A DNA stretch of 64,000 nucleotides, taken from Arundinibacter roseus. Its GTDB lineage: Bacteria; Bacteroidota; Bacteroidia; Cytophagales; Spirosomataceae. The translations under genes were made by a program, and so were the position numbers. Below are positions 9,656 through 18,052 of this stretch, one piece after another. Location: NCBI RefSeq assembly GCF_004348825.1, contig NZ_SMJU01000001.1, forward strand, positions 248,001 through 312,000, written 5' to 3'. The stretch's first letter is position 1. Every line of letters starts with the position of its first letter. The notes under the pieces were generated by a model. It did not search any database. It was not told the origin of the DNA and saw only the letters and a program-made list of their open reading frames with translations.

Positions 9656-10852
9656 TCAACGCACCAGTCGTATACCCGTGCATTGCCATTGCAAATGCGG
9701 GTGGAAAAAATTGCGGTAGGTAGCCCGGCTGTGGCCCGGCGATGTAGCCGATGACGCTCCCCGCAACACCATTTGATTGATCATAAACTTGCCGTTGTAT
9801 TCGCCGATAGCGCCCGGAGCTTTTGAAAAACGTGGATAAGGTAAATAAGCACTCTGCGTCCATTCCCAACGCTGCCCCCACGGCATGTGTGCAGAGCCAA
9901 TTTCCCACTCAAATTCGGTAGGCAAACGCATGCCTTTCCAGCTTGCATAGGCCGCAGCTTCGTAATAATTGATGTGGCAAAGTATCTGACCGGGCTGTAC
10001 TTCCTGCAAACCGCTGAGGGTATACTGCTGCCAGCGATTGTCTACCCAATGCCAGTACAACGGTGCTTCGGCCCGTTGGGCAGTGACCCACTGCCAGCCT
10101 TCGTCGAGCCATAGGTCGAAGTTACGGTAACCACCATCCTGCATAAATTCCATGTATTCGCCATTGGTAACCAGGCCGTTTTGTATCGTAAATTCTTCGA
10201 GAAATACTTTGTGCCGGGCGAGCTCGTTGTCGTAGCAAAAGCCTTCTCCTTCAAACCCAATGTCATACAAACCTTCGGGTATCACTACTTCTCCCGACTT
10301 TTCATTGACCTGATTCAGCAATGAAAAGCCCTGCTTATACACAGGAAAAATAGGATTATGCCCCAGAATAAATTTTAGGTCTGTAATCAGTAATTCCTGA
10401 TGTTGTTGCTCATGATTTAACCCAAGCACGACCAGTTCGCGAAGGTCAGCAGGCAACACAGGAGTAGCCAATAGTTGACGCATGGCATCATCCACATAGC
10501 GGCGATAGGTGTAGACTTCTTCCACACCGGGCCGGGTAATATTCCCCCGGTCGGTACGCACCACCCGGCTGCCCACGTGGTTGTAGTAACTATTGAACAG
10601 GTAGCTGAAATCAGGGTGAAAACGCTCATAGTCCGGAAGGTTTTTAACCAAAATAAATTCCTCAAAAAACCAGGTTGTATGCGCCAGGTGCCATTTGGGC
10701 GGACTCACAAAATCGACGGGCTGAGGGATATAATCTTCCCTTTGGAGCGGCGTACACAAGTCTACGGAATAGCGACGAACGACCTCATATTCAGCGGTAA
10801 TATCAGAAGTTGCAGGAGAGTCTTCGGTTAGTACAATCGTAGGATAATTCAT
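9656..10852 (-). CDS. egtB: EgtB-type sulfoxide synthase
   Basis: Non-haem iron enzyme that joins hercynine to a thiol donor with oxygen, forming the sulfoxide precursor of ergothioneine. An N-terminal DinB_2 domain carries the iron ligands: WHLAHTTWFFEEF (H55/H58) and GLNHEQQHQELL (H147, H151). A C-terminal FGE-sulfatase fold has DIGFEGEGFCYDNE, MRLPTEFEWE and a final FFHPHLQWQCTGIRL. Length 398 is near that of EgtB. No egtA, egtC or egtE is in the window, so the thiol donor (cysteine or gamma-glutamylcysteine) and the lyase cannot be stated. It leads the egtB-egtD unit. OvoA is less likely because there is no fused methyltransferase domain; egtD supports ergothioneine. Confidence 0.9.
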   Translation of the reverse strand: MNYPTIVLTEDSPATSDITAEYEVVRRYSVDLCTPLQREDYIPQPVDFVSPPKWHLAHTTWFFEEFILVKNLPDYERFHPDFSYLFNSYYNHVGSRVVRTDRGNITRPGVEEVYTYRRYVDDAMRQLLATPVLPADLRELVVLGLNHEQQHQELLITDLKFILGHNPIFPVYKQGFSLLNQVNEKSGEVVIPEGLYDIGFEGEGFCYDNELARHKVFLEEFTIQNGLVTNGEYMEFMQDGGYRNFDLWLDEGWQWVTAQRAEAPLYWHWVDNRWQQYTLSGLQEVQPGQILCHINYYEAAAYASWKGMRLPTEFEWEIGSAHMPWGQRWEWTQSAYLPYPRFSKAPGAIGEYNGKFMINQMVLRGASSATSPGHSRATYRNFFHPHLQWQCTGIRLVR

Positions 10853-10893
10853 GAGTCAAATTTGTATTTTCAAGATTTAAAATAAAAAATCTG

Positions 10894-10949
10894 TGCCCCG
10901 CATGGAATGCCCCGCATGGAATGCCCTGCATGGAATGCCCTGCATGGAA
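10894..10949. repeat. 14-bp tandem repeat, four copies
   Basis: Four adjacent copies of TGCCCCGCATGGAA, the last two with T in place of the fifth C, fill 56 bp between the egtB start and the mraY terminator. A degenerate fifth copy may follow (TGTCGGGATAGAA). No reading frame is implied. Confidence 0.9.
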
Positions 10950-10986
10950 TGTCGGGATAGAATCGCATGGATAGTAAGTATACGGA

Positions 10987-11017
10987 AAAGCCCGGCGGAA
11001 AATTCCCGCCGGGCTTT
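10987..11017 (-). terminator. terminator at the end of the ftsI-murE-mraY transcript
   Basis: Perfect 12-bp stem, AAAGCCCGGCGG at 10987-10998 with CCGCCGGGCTTT at 11006-11017, lying 40 bp past the mraY stop. T runs flank it on both strands, so it may act in either direction. Confidence 0.8.
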
Positions 11018-11056
11018 AAAGCTTTTTTGAACTAAAAACCAATAACGACTCAGGTC

Positions 11057-12271
11057 TTACCGCAGTTTCAGCGTTACGAGGGTCATGATGGCTAAAATGA
11101 TGCCTACAATCCAGAAACGAGTCACGATTTTGGATTCGTGGTAGCCTTTTTTCTGGAAATGATGGTGCAAGGGCGACATCAGGAAAATCCGTTGCCCTTC
11201 ACCGTATCGTTTTTTGGTGTATTTAAAATAACTCACCTGCATAATGACCGAAAGATTTTCTGCCAGAAAAACTCCACACATAATCGGAATCAGCAATTCT
11301 TTCCTCACGGCCAATGCCAGCACGGCAATTACTCCGCCGAGCATCAGGCTGCCCGTATCGCCCATAAAAACTTGTGCAGGATAGGCATTGTACCACAAAA
11401 ACCCGACACAGGCCCCCACAAAGGCCGCACAAAAAATCACGAGTTCTCCGGAATTGGGAATGTACATGATGTTAAGATATTGGGCAAACTTGGCGTTTCC
11501 GGACAAATACGCCAGTACCCCGAGCGTCAGGGCAATAATGCCCGAAATACCCGCTGCCAGTCCGTCGATTCCGTCTGTAATGTTGGCGCCGTTGGACACA
11601 GCCGTAATGATAAAAATAGCTACAAGGGTGTAAATAATCCAGGTATACTCGGGTGGCAACCAGCCAAACAGCAAGGCGCTGTAATCAAATTCGTTATTTT
11701 TTATAAAAGGTACCGTAGTAATTGTCGGATGCACAATATCCTGATAGCGTTGTACTTCGCCCAGGGTAGAGCTGAGCAGCGGCTGATCGTAGACCCGAAT
11801 GCGTACGTGGTCGTTGAAAGAAAGCGTCAGTCCAACAATTACGCCCAGGCCGATTTGTCCGATTACCTTAAACCGCCCGTGGAGGCCTTCCTTATTATTC
11901 TTGAATTTTTTGATATAGTCATCTAAAAAACCGATCATTCCGGTCCAGACGGCCGTAATAATCAGCAGGACTATGTAGACATTGGTAAGTTGGGCAAAAA
12001 GAAGCACCGGCACCAGCAGCGACGCCAGAATAATGAACCCGCCCATTGTGGGAGTGCCTTTCTTTTCGAGCTGACCTTCGAGACCCAAATCCCGGATCGT
12101 CTCCCCTACCTGCTTGCGTCGCAGCAGGTCAATCATTTTCCGGCCATAAACCGCCGCAATCAGCAGGGACAAGATGGTACACCCCAGCGCGCGAAAAGAA
12201 ATGTACTGAAATACACCCGCTCCGGGGAAATTAAATTGTTTGTCGAGATAGTCGAACAAATAGTAAAGCAT
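11057..12271 (-). CDS. mraY: phospho-N-acetylmuramoyl-pentapeptide-transferase (MraY)
   Basis: Integral inner-membrane enzyme that transfers phospho-MurNAc-pentapeptide to undecaprenyl phosphate, making lipid I. Visible signatures are GTPTMGG near the start, the [14 protein letters not shown] cytoplasmic motif, [24 protein letters not shown] and the [19 protein letters not shown] end loop. About ten membrane segments and the C-terminal LKLR are as expected. The 404 residues include an extra loop around 160-205 that is common in Bacteroidota MraY. It is the last gene of the local dcw block, 138 bp after murE, with a terminator 40 bp beyond. murD, which normally follows, is absent. Confidence 0.96.
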   Translation of the reverse strand: MLYYLFDYLDKQFNFPGAGVFQYISFRALGCTILSLLIAAVYGRKMIDLLRRKQVGETIRDLGLEGQLEKKGTPTMGGFIILASLLVPVLLFAQLTNVYIVLLIITAVWTGMIGFLDDYIKKFKNNKEGLHGRFKVIGQIGLGVIVGLTLSFNDHVRIRVYDQPLLSSTLGEVQRYQDIVHPTITTVPFIKNNEFDYSALLFGWLPPEYTWIIYTLVAIFIITAVSNGANITDGIDGLAAGISGIIALTLGVLAYLSGNAKFAQYLNIMYIPNSGELVIFCAAFVGACVGFLWYNAYPAQVFMGDTGSLMLGGVIAVLALAVRKELLIPIMCGVFLAENLSVIMQVSYFKYTKKRYGEGQRIFLMSPLHHHFQKKGYHESKIVTRFWIVGIILAIMTLVTLKLR

Positions 12272-12409
12272 GAACGCGAAAATTGAAAGTGCGGGAAAAT
12301 GATTCGCAAAATTGCTGTTTTATCCAATACCTTTATCATGTGGCTCCCGGTATTTTCTTTTTTCGGGTAAGCCATTCGCTACTCCGTCACCAAAAATACG
12401 GATGGCGTT

Positions 12410-13909
12410 CTAGCCATTTTCCGGCATTCCGAACGCCCGGCGCACTTCGGCTTTATCGTCAAAATCAAATTTTACACCTTTGATTTCCTGATACGTTTCG
12501 TGCCCTTTTCCGGCCACCAGAACAATATCTCCCGGTTGTGCCTCGGCACAGGCGCGCTGAATAGCTTCGCGTCGGTCGGCCAAAACCGTTACCTTGCGGT
12601 ATTCCTGTGGTGGTACGCCTTTCAACATCTGATCCAGTATTTCCTGTGGTTCTTCGTGGCGCGGATTGTCGGACGTTAGAAAAACCCGACTGCTTAATTC
12701 GCAGGCGATAGCTGCCATTTTAGGGCGTTTTTCCGCATCCCGATTTCCTCCGCAACCTACCACCGTAATTACCTCAGCCATGCGTTCGTTTTCATTGGCA
12801 GTCCGCAAGTGAGCAATCGTTTCCAGTACATTTTGCAGCGCATCGGGCGTGTGGGCGTAATCCACAATCGCCGTGACATCCTGAGGCGAGCGGATTTGCT
12901 CAAAGCGACCGGGCGCACTCCGAAGATCAGAAGCGATCGATAGCACCGCGTCGGGATCCTGCCCCAGCAGAATAGCCGCACCGTACACGGCCAGCAGGTT
13001 ATAGGCATTGAAGCGGCCAATCAGACGAAACCATACCTCCACGTCATTGACATCCATGTGCATTCCAAACAGAGTTTCTGCGTGGATTTTGCCTTTGAAT
13101 GAAGCCATTGTCTGTAAAGAATACGTCTCTACCCGAGCCGCGCAATTTTGCACCATTACCGTACCCCGACGGTCGTCGATATTTACCAAAGCAAACGCAT
13201 GTTTAGGCAGTTGGTCAAAAAAGCCCTTTTTAGCCTTTATGTAGTGGTCAAATGTTTTGTGAAAATCGAGATGATCGTGAGAAATATTGGTAAAAATACC
13301 TCCGGCAAAGGTTAACCCGGCAATACGCTGCTGCACCACGGCATGACTGCTCACTTCCATGAATACATGCGAGCAACCATTTTGCTTCATTTTTTCCAGC
13401 AGAGCCTGCAAGGTTAGGGAGTCGGGTGTGGTGTGCGTAGTGGGTATAACCTCGTCTTCCATTTGATTTTGTACCGTCGACAACAGCCCGCAGCGGTAGC
13501 CCAGCTCACGAAAAAGATTGAACAGCAGCGTAGCAACGGAGGTTTTGCCGTTGGTTCCGGTGACGCCCACAAGGGTAATTTCCCGGGACGGATGCCCGTA
13601 AAATGCCGATGCTATCAGCCCCATAGCAAGCGCTGAATTTACTACCTGAATATATGTTACGTGGGGCAGAGTTTGAGCAGGCAAAGCCTCACAAAGTACG
13701 GCCGCTGCGCCTAACTCTATGGCCTTGGGAATGTAGTCATGCCCGTCGGTTTGAGTACCCGGCACAGCAATAAACAGCGTGCCGCTTTGGACCTTCCGGG
13801 AGTCAGCCGATAGAGCCTGAATAGACTTTTGTGTGGAGCCTACCACCACCGCATCAGGGATTGCTTCGAGCAGAGTCAGGAGCTGTATTGTCTTTTCTGG
13901 ATTTTCCAT
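12410..13909 (-). CDS. murE: UDP-MurNAc-tripeptide ligase, meso-DAP type (MurE)
   Basis: Cytosolic ATP-dependent Mur ligase that adds the third stem-peptide residue. The P-loop is GTNGKT (118-123). The DNPR motif at 414-417 (SDNPRHEEP) is the known determinant for meso-diaminopimelate, so this cell wall should be of the DAP type. THTTPDS and the SSHAVVQQRI segment mark the central domain, and GKGHETYQEI lies near the C-terminus. Length 499 is normal. It starts 3 bp after the ftsI stop, so translation is probably coupled. Confidence 0.96.
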   Translation of the reverse strand: MENPEKTIQLLTLLEAIPDAVVVGSTQKSIQALSADSRKVQSGTLFIAVPGTQTDGHDYIPKAIELGAAAVLCEALPAQTLPHVTYIQVVNSALAMGLIASAFYGHPSREITLVGVTGTNGKTSVATLLFNLFRELGYRCGLLSTVQNQMEDEVIPTTHTTPDSLTLQALLEKMKQNGCSHVFMEVSSHAVVQQRIAGLTFAGGIFTNISHDHLDFHKTFDHYIKAKKGFFDQLPKHAFALVNIDDRRGTVMVQNCAARVETYSLQTMASFKGKIHAETLFGMHMDVNDVEVWFRLIGRFNAYNLLAVYGAAILLGQDPDAVLSIASDLRSAPGRFEQIRSPQDVTAIVDYAHTPDALQNVLETIAHLRTANENERMAEVITVVGCGGNRDAEKRPKMAAIACELSSRVFLTSDNPRHEEPQEILDQMLKGVPPQEYRKVTVLADRREAIQRACAEAQPGDIVLVAGKGHETYQEIKGVKFDFDDKAEVRRAFGMPENG

Positions 13910-13912
13910 AGT

Positions 13913-16051
13913 CTATTGTAAGCTTAGCATAATACTTTTTTGCCCCGAAACCGTGGAGCCCGGCGTCAGCGATTGCGACACCACTTTTCCTTTTCCTTTG
14001 AATGTTACCCGAAAGCCTTTGTTTTCCATGATAAACAACGCATCCCGCAGGGGCATTCCGCGCAAATCAGGCACGTCCGATTTTTCAATAGATTGTGTCT
14101 TATACCGGGTTTTCCCTTTGGTTCCTACGCTGCCATGTACCCATTCGTCTTCGGTGCCCGTGATAGGGCTGAGGTGCAGGGTTTCGGCCAACAGCTGCAT
14201 ATCGGTAGCTTTTCCGGCAAACTGAACGGTGGCTGCTGTTTCGGAGGTCTTTATCTTTGCCGGCTCGTGAAGGCTGAGATCGTAGGCATAAATGCGGTCG
14301 GCTACTTGTTTAAAAACCGGGGCTGCTACTTCACTTGCATAAAGTTCCGTTCCTGACCCGAGGGAATTATCTACCAGCACAAAGCAACTATACTTTGGAC
14401 GGTTGGCGGGGAAATAGCCCACAAAAGAGGTACGTAGGGCCCGATTTTTTAAATATTTACCATTGACCGTTTTCTGTGCAGTACCTGTTTTGCCAGCGAT
14501 CAGATACGGGCTTTCTTTAAGCAGTGGCGCGGTGCCCCGTTGCACAACGCCTTCCAGCATGGAGCGTATCTTTCGCAGGGTTTTTTCTGAGCATAGCGGA
14601 CTGGAATCCACGTAGGGCTCAAACTGATCAATGACTTCGGCGGAGCTTCTGACCTGCTCCACAATCATGGGCCGCACCCAGTAGCCGTTGTTGGCAATGG
14701 CGTTGTAAAGTGCCAGAATCTGAATCGGGGCCAGGCGCATCTCGTAGCCGTAAGACATGTAGGTCAATGATGATTTACTCCATAACTTGGAACTCCGGTC
14801 GCGGATCAACGGCGCGGTTTCTCCCTGCATCGCCAGGCCCGTTCGGTCTTTTAACCTAAATTTATCCAGGTATTCGAGGTATTTATCGGGTTTTTTATAA
14901 AAATACTTTTGCATCAAAAGATGCGTACCAATGTTGGACGATTTTTCGAGCACCTGGCTAGCCGTGATTTTTCCAAATCCGCCTGTATGCGAATCTTCAA
15001 TGGAAACTTTGCCGTAGTTCATACGGCCATTTTTTGTGTCTACCCAGATTTCGTCAGGATTGATGCCGGTTTCTTCCAAAATCGCCATCATGGTAGCAAG
15101 TTTGAAAGTAGAGCCCGGATCCGCACCAAACGTCAGTGCGTAGTTTTTATCATCGCTAAATTCATTGGGGCCTTTGCGAGTCAGGTTAGACATCGCCTTG
15201 ATTTTACCCGTAGCAACCTCCATCACCACGACACAACCAAAATTTGCCTTATAATTTTCCAGGGCCTTTTTCAGCGCAGATTCGGCCACATCCTGAAAAT
15301 TAATATCCAGCGTACTATGAATGTCGTAGCCCGCTTCGGGGCGAATATTCAGTTCGTCGCCCACCGGAATTTTCACTCCTCCGGGCAGTACTTCTACCCA
15401 ACTAATGCCATCCGTACCGGCGAGTTGTTTGTCAAAACTTGCCTCCAAACCTACCCGACCGTGCCCGGTTCCGGGATCAAGCGCGCCGATAGTACGGTCA
15501 GCCATGGGCGAAAACGGACGATAGCGGCGGTATTCGGGATCAAATTTGCCGCCTTTGGATTTCTTTTTTTGAAAAAATGGCCAGGTTTCTATTTTTTCCC
15601 GTTCCAGATAATTGACTGCCCGGCTCAAAAGCGGTACGTATCGCTTTTTGGCTGCCCGCGCGTTCCGGATTCGTTCCAGGTAGTAGCCCTTGGAATATTC
15701 TCCAAACTGCGTAGCAAAATAACCCGCCACCTGATCCAGATGATCAGCAAAATAGGCGCTATCGGCCACGCTCGGGTCAATGCCCACTTTATAAAAAGGC
15801 AAAGAAGTGGCCAATAAACTACCATCGCTTGCATAAATATTGCCCCGCATGGCTTCTACCGTATCCAATTTCTGATCCTGCTGCTCAGCATGCTGCGCCC
15901 AGGTTTTTTCTTTGTATACTTCGTAGTATTGCACCCTGACCAACTTTATCACCACAAATAGGGCCAGCACCACAAGGCTCCCCGCAACCAGGTAGGCCCG
16001 GTTGATCAACGCTTGTTTTTCGTTTGTTTTTGGTTCTTCCTGGCGTTTCAT
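13913..16051 (-). CDS. ftsI: division transpeptidase PBP3/FtsI with PASTA domain
   Basis: Septal peptidoglycan transpeptidase, class B PBP, of 712 residues. A short cytoplasmic tail and one membrane helix (about 16-36) are followed by the dimerisation domain and a transpeptidase domain with STFK (S314, K317), SSN (about 370) and GKTGTAQ (about 525). The C-terminus has one PASTA domain (DVPDLRGMPLRDALFIMENKGF), as is usual for Bacteroidota FtsI. A TAnnTTTG element 17 bp upstream (16068-16075) suggests that it has its own promoter, which would fit the unusual 466-bp gap to ftsL. murE follows after 3 bp. Confidence 0.95.
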   Translation of the reverse strand: MKRQEEPKTNEKQALINRAYLVAGSLVVLALFVVIKLVRVQYYEVYKEKTWAQHAEQQDQKLDTVEAMRGNIYASDGSLLATSLPFYKVGIDPSVADSAYFADHLDQVAGYFATQFGEYSKGYYLERIRNARAAKKRYVPLLSRAVNYLEREKIETWPFFQKKKSKGGKFDPEYRRYRPFSPMADRTIGALDPGTGHGRVGLEASFDKQLAGTDGISWVEVLPGGVKIPVGDELNIRPEAGYDIHSTLDINFQDVAESALKKALENYKANFGCVVVMEVATGKIKAMSNLTRKGPNEFSDDKNYALTFGADPGSTFKLATMMAILEETGINPDEIWVDTKNGRMNYGKVSIEDSHTGGFGKITASQVLEKSSNIGTHLLMQKYFYKKPDKYLEYLDKFRLKDRTGLAMQGETAPLIRDRSSKLWSKSSLTYMSYGYEMRLAPIQILALYNAIANNGYWVRPMIVEQVRSSAEVIDQFEPYVDSSPLCSEKTLRKIRSMLEGVVQRGTAPLLKESPYLIAGKTGTAQKTVNGKYLKNRALRTSFVGYFPANRPKYSCFVLVDNSLGSGTELYASEVAAPVFKQVADRIYAYDLSLHEPAKIKTSETAATVQFAGKATDMQLLAETLHLSPITGTEDEWVHGSVGTKGKTRYKTQSIEKSDVPDLRGMPLRDALFIMENKGFRVTFKGKGKVVSQSLTPGSTVSGQKSIMLSLQ

Positions 16052-16067
16052 AAAACTTTTTAGACTT

Positions 16068-16075
16068 CAAAAATA
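16068..16075 (-). promoter_or_regulatory. candidate -7 element for ftsI-murE-mraY
   Basis: TATTTTTG on the minus strand matches TAnnTTTG and would start transcription about 10 nt before the ftsI ATG. No good -33 element is seen. Confidence 0.4.
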
Positions 16076-16255
16076 CGTGTAGTGTGTGTGAAATGGAGGT
16101 AATTTAATGATCCCCTGACTATTTCATGGCTATTTTCTAGTTCTATTTTTTGCAAAAAATCCACCTTTTACTGAATGTAAGTTTTGGAATCTTGTGGTCA
16201 TAGTGAATTATTCTGGCGTAAAAGTTTTTATTTTGCCCTCTACACTAATCGCTAT

Positions 16256-16357
16256 TTACTGACGATTTCTTTTTTTGGTTTCTATGAGTTTTTTAGATGC
16301 TATTTTCAAAGCTTCTACAATTTTATTTTGTAGATCTTCAATGGTATTAATCTCCAT
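16256..16357 (-). CDS. small ORF, 33 residues, possible antitoxin-like or degraded gene
   Basis: The ATG at 16357 opens MEINTIEDLQNK, then a lysine-rich amphipathic helix (VEALKIASKKLIETKKRN) and a TAA stop. It sits in the 466-bp gap between ftsL and ftsI. The composition (short, helical, Lys/Glu rich) recalls the N-terminal part of small Bacteroidota antitoxin-like proteins, but the usual C-terminal part is missing. I do not recognise a family. It may be a real small protein or the surviving head of a broken gene; see the adjacent remnant at 16359-16521. Confidence 0.35.
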   Translation of the reverse strand: MEINTIEDLQNKIVEALKIASKKLIETKKRNRQ

Positions 16358-16358
16358 A

Positions 16359-16521
16359 TTTCAATGAATTAAATAATTGATTATCAAATATTTATCTTCT
16401 TCAAAATGAAACCCGATTTTATATTCCTCAACTCTCTTAACTTCCTCCTTCTTATGGCACGTATGTAAGTGGCAGAATAAAACTTAAAAACCCTGTTGTC
16501 CTGAATAATGCCGATTTTCAC
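16359..16521 (-). pseudogene. possible frame-broken small gene after ftsL
   Basis: Two overlapping minus-strand frames look coding in part. A GTG at 16521 overlaps the ftsL stop (GTGA) and reads VKIGIIQDNRVFKFYSATYI before becoming arginine-rich and ending at 16384. A second frame reads EVKRVEEYKIGFHFEEDKYL and ends in LIH at about 16360, just before the ATG of the 33-residue ORF. Joining the first half to the second by one frameshift gives a more protein-like product. This may be the relic of a small two-gene pair. Coincidence is quite possible. Confidence 0.25.
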
Positions 16522-16925
16522 TCCTGCACAGGTGCGACTAATTTATGCGGTGGCGTCAGGTTTTCTTCCAGACCCGTGCCCTGTACCTTTTGTACTACCT
16601 CCGACTGCTTGCCGCTTTTCATATACTCGGCTTTGATGGTTGTATACTCGGCCCGAAGATCTTCTACTTCCTTTTTCAGAACCAGGCTGCGCCGTACGTA
16701 TTGCTCCGAAAGGTAGCCGATTCGCTCATAAACGAGCAGCAAAAACACCACCCACAAAAAATAGTAAAAATACCGAATGGGAATCAGGTCTTTGTTGGTT
16801 TCATTTTTTTCACCAAATACTTTTCCCAAAGGCAAAAACCGGCTCAACCATTGAAACAACGAGAACTTACGTTTTGGAGGAGGAGGAGCGGGTTTGGAGC
16901 GATCTATTCTTTTATTTTCTGCCAT
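16518..16925 (-). CDS. ftsL: FtsL-like division protein
   Basis: Small bitopic inner-membrane protein of 135 residues, placed by position and shape rather than by strong motifs. A proline/lysine-rich cytoplasmic tail is followed by one membrane helix (about 51-66, YFYYFLWVVFLLLVY) and a periplasmic coiled coil (VLKKEVEDLRAEYTTIKAEY). This is the FtsL plan, and the slot between rsmH and ftsI is the standard ftsL position. In FtsQLB-type complexes it would help activate FtsWI. The gap to rsmH is 65 bp. The family evolves quickly, so low similarity is expected. Confidence 0.8.
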   Translation of the reverse strand: MAENKRIDRSKPAPPPPKRKFSLFQWLSRFLPLGKVFGEKNETNKDLIPIRYFYYFLWVVFLLLVYERIGYLSEQYVRRSLVLKKEVEDLRAEYTTIKAEYMKSGKQSEVVQKVQGTGLEENLTPPHKLVAPVQE

Positions 16926-16990
16926 AGATTTTAAGGGTAAAGGGCGCTGTTTTGAAATAGAAGAAAAGGTGTGGGTGGATCCTGAAAAAC

Positions 16991-17911
16991 TCAGGGCAGG
17001 CGCTCGGCAATGCGAAGCTTGGCGCTTCGGGCGCGTGGGTTTCGGGCGGTTTCTTCGGGCGTAGCTTCCAGGGGCTTTCGGGTGATCGAGCGGAGGGGCT
17101 TGATTTCGTTTCCAAAAAAATCCTTTTCTACCTCTCCATCAAATTTTCCCTTGTTGATAAAATTCTTGACCAGCCGATCTTCCAGCGAGTGGTACGACAT
17201 CACCACCAACCGGCCGCCGGGCGCCAGTACGTCGGGTGTCTGAGCCAGAAATTCTTCCAGCACCAGCAACTCATCGTTGACTTCAATGCGCAGTGCCTGA
17301 AAAACCTGCGCAAAGTATTTGTTTTCACGATGACGGGGAGCAAAACGGCCCGCCACATCTTTCAGATCATTGACGGTTTCGATGGGCGTATTGAGCCTTG
17401 CGGCATAAATAGCCTCGGCCAGGGTACGGGCATTGTGCACTTCTCCGTAGCGCCCAAGGATTGTTTGAAGCTCAGCAGCGTTGTACTCATTAAGCACCTG
17501 CCGGGCATTTTTTTCGCTTTGGCGGTTCATACGCATGTCCAGATCAGCTTCGAAGCGGGTCGAAAATCCCCGCTCGGCGGTGTCGAACTGATGGGAAGAA
17601 ACGCCCAAATCGGCCAGAATGCCGTCTACTTTTTCAATTTTATGAAGTTTCAGATAGCGGCGCAAATGCCGGAAATTGGCGGCCACAAACACAAAGCGCG
17701 GGTCGTCTTTGAGAGCTACGGCATTGGCGGCAGCGTCGGCATCCTGATCAAAGGCAAGCAGGGTGCCCGTAGTCAGGCGGTCCAGAATGGGCCGGGAATG
17801 CCCGCCTCCCCCAAACGTTACATCCACATAGATGCCGTTAGGACGGATCGCGAGGCCTTCCAGGCATTCGGGCAACATGACGGGGGCGTGATAGTTAGTT
17901 GGGGATTCCAT
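16991..17911 (-). CDS. rsmH: 16S rRNA (cytosine1402-N4)-methyltransferase (RsmH)
   Basis: SAM-dependent enzyme that methylates C1402 of 16S rRNA, usually second in the dcw cluster. Signatures are YHAPVMLPECLEGL, the SAM loop VDVTFGGGGHSRPIL, DGILADLGVSSHQFD, RGFSTRFEADLDMRM and VMSYHSLEDRLVKNF. Length 306 is normal. mraZ, usually directly upstream, is missing; instead a divergent lipoprotein gene begins 141 bp away. A candidate -7 element lies at 17962-17969. Confidence 0.96.
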   Translation of the reverse strand: MESPTNYHAPVMLPECLEGLAIRPNGIYVDVTFGGGGHSRPILDRLTTGTLLAFDQDADAAANAVALKDDPRFVFVAANFRHLRRYLKLHKIEKVDGILADLGVSSHQFDTAERGFSTRFEADLDMRMNRQSEKNARQVLNEYNAAELQTILGRYGEVHNARTLAEAIYAARLNTPIETVNDLKDVAGRFAPRHRENKYFAQVFQALRIEVNDELLVLEEFLAQTPDVLAPGGRLVVMSYHSLEDRLVKNFINKGKFDGEVEKDFFGNEIKPLRSITRKPLEATPEETARNPRARSAKLRIAERLP

Positions 17912-17961
17912 ACTTTAATTAGCAACGTGGCGAGGAACTTATTCTTGCGGCAAGTCCGTTA

Positions 17962-17969
17962 CAAACTTA
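17962..17969 (-). promoter_or_regulatory. candidate -7 element for rsmH-ftsL
   Basis: TAAGTTTG on the minus strand, 51 bp before the rsmH ATG, fits TAnnTTTG. It is supported only by position, since the first dcw gene must have a promoter in this 141-bp divergent region. Confidence 0.35.
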
Positions 17970-18052
17970 ATGATTTTCCAGGGTACCCCCGTTTCCTTTT
18001 TTCGGATTTAATTTTTAACAAAACCTCTATAATAACTCATAATTCATTGATT

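Noticed and set aside
11138-11926. 262-codon open frame on the plus strand
   Set aside because: Antisense shadow of mraY, rich in His, Gln and Asn as expected from reversed membrane codons.
14909-15817. 302-codon open frame on the plus strand
   Set aside because: It is fully antisense to ftsI, which has clear motifs; composition is not protein-like.
17189-18052. Long in-frame extension upstream of the thioredoxin-like lipoprotein (288 codons)
   Set aside because: It is antisense to rsmH and would bury the lipoprotein signal in mid-protein.
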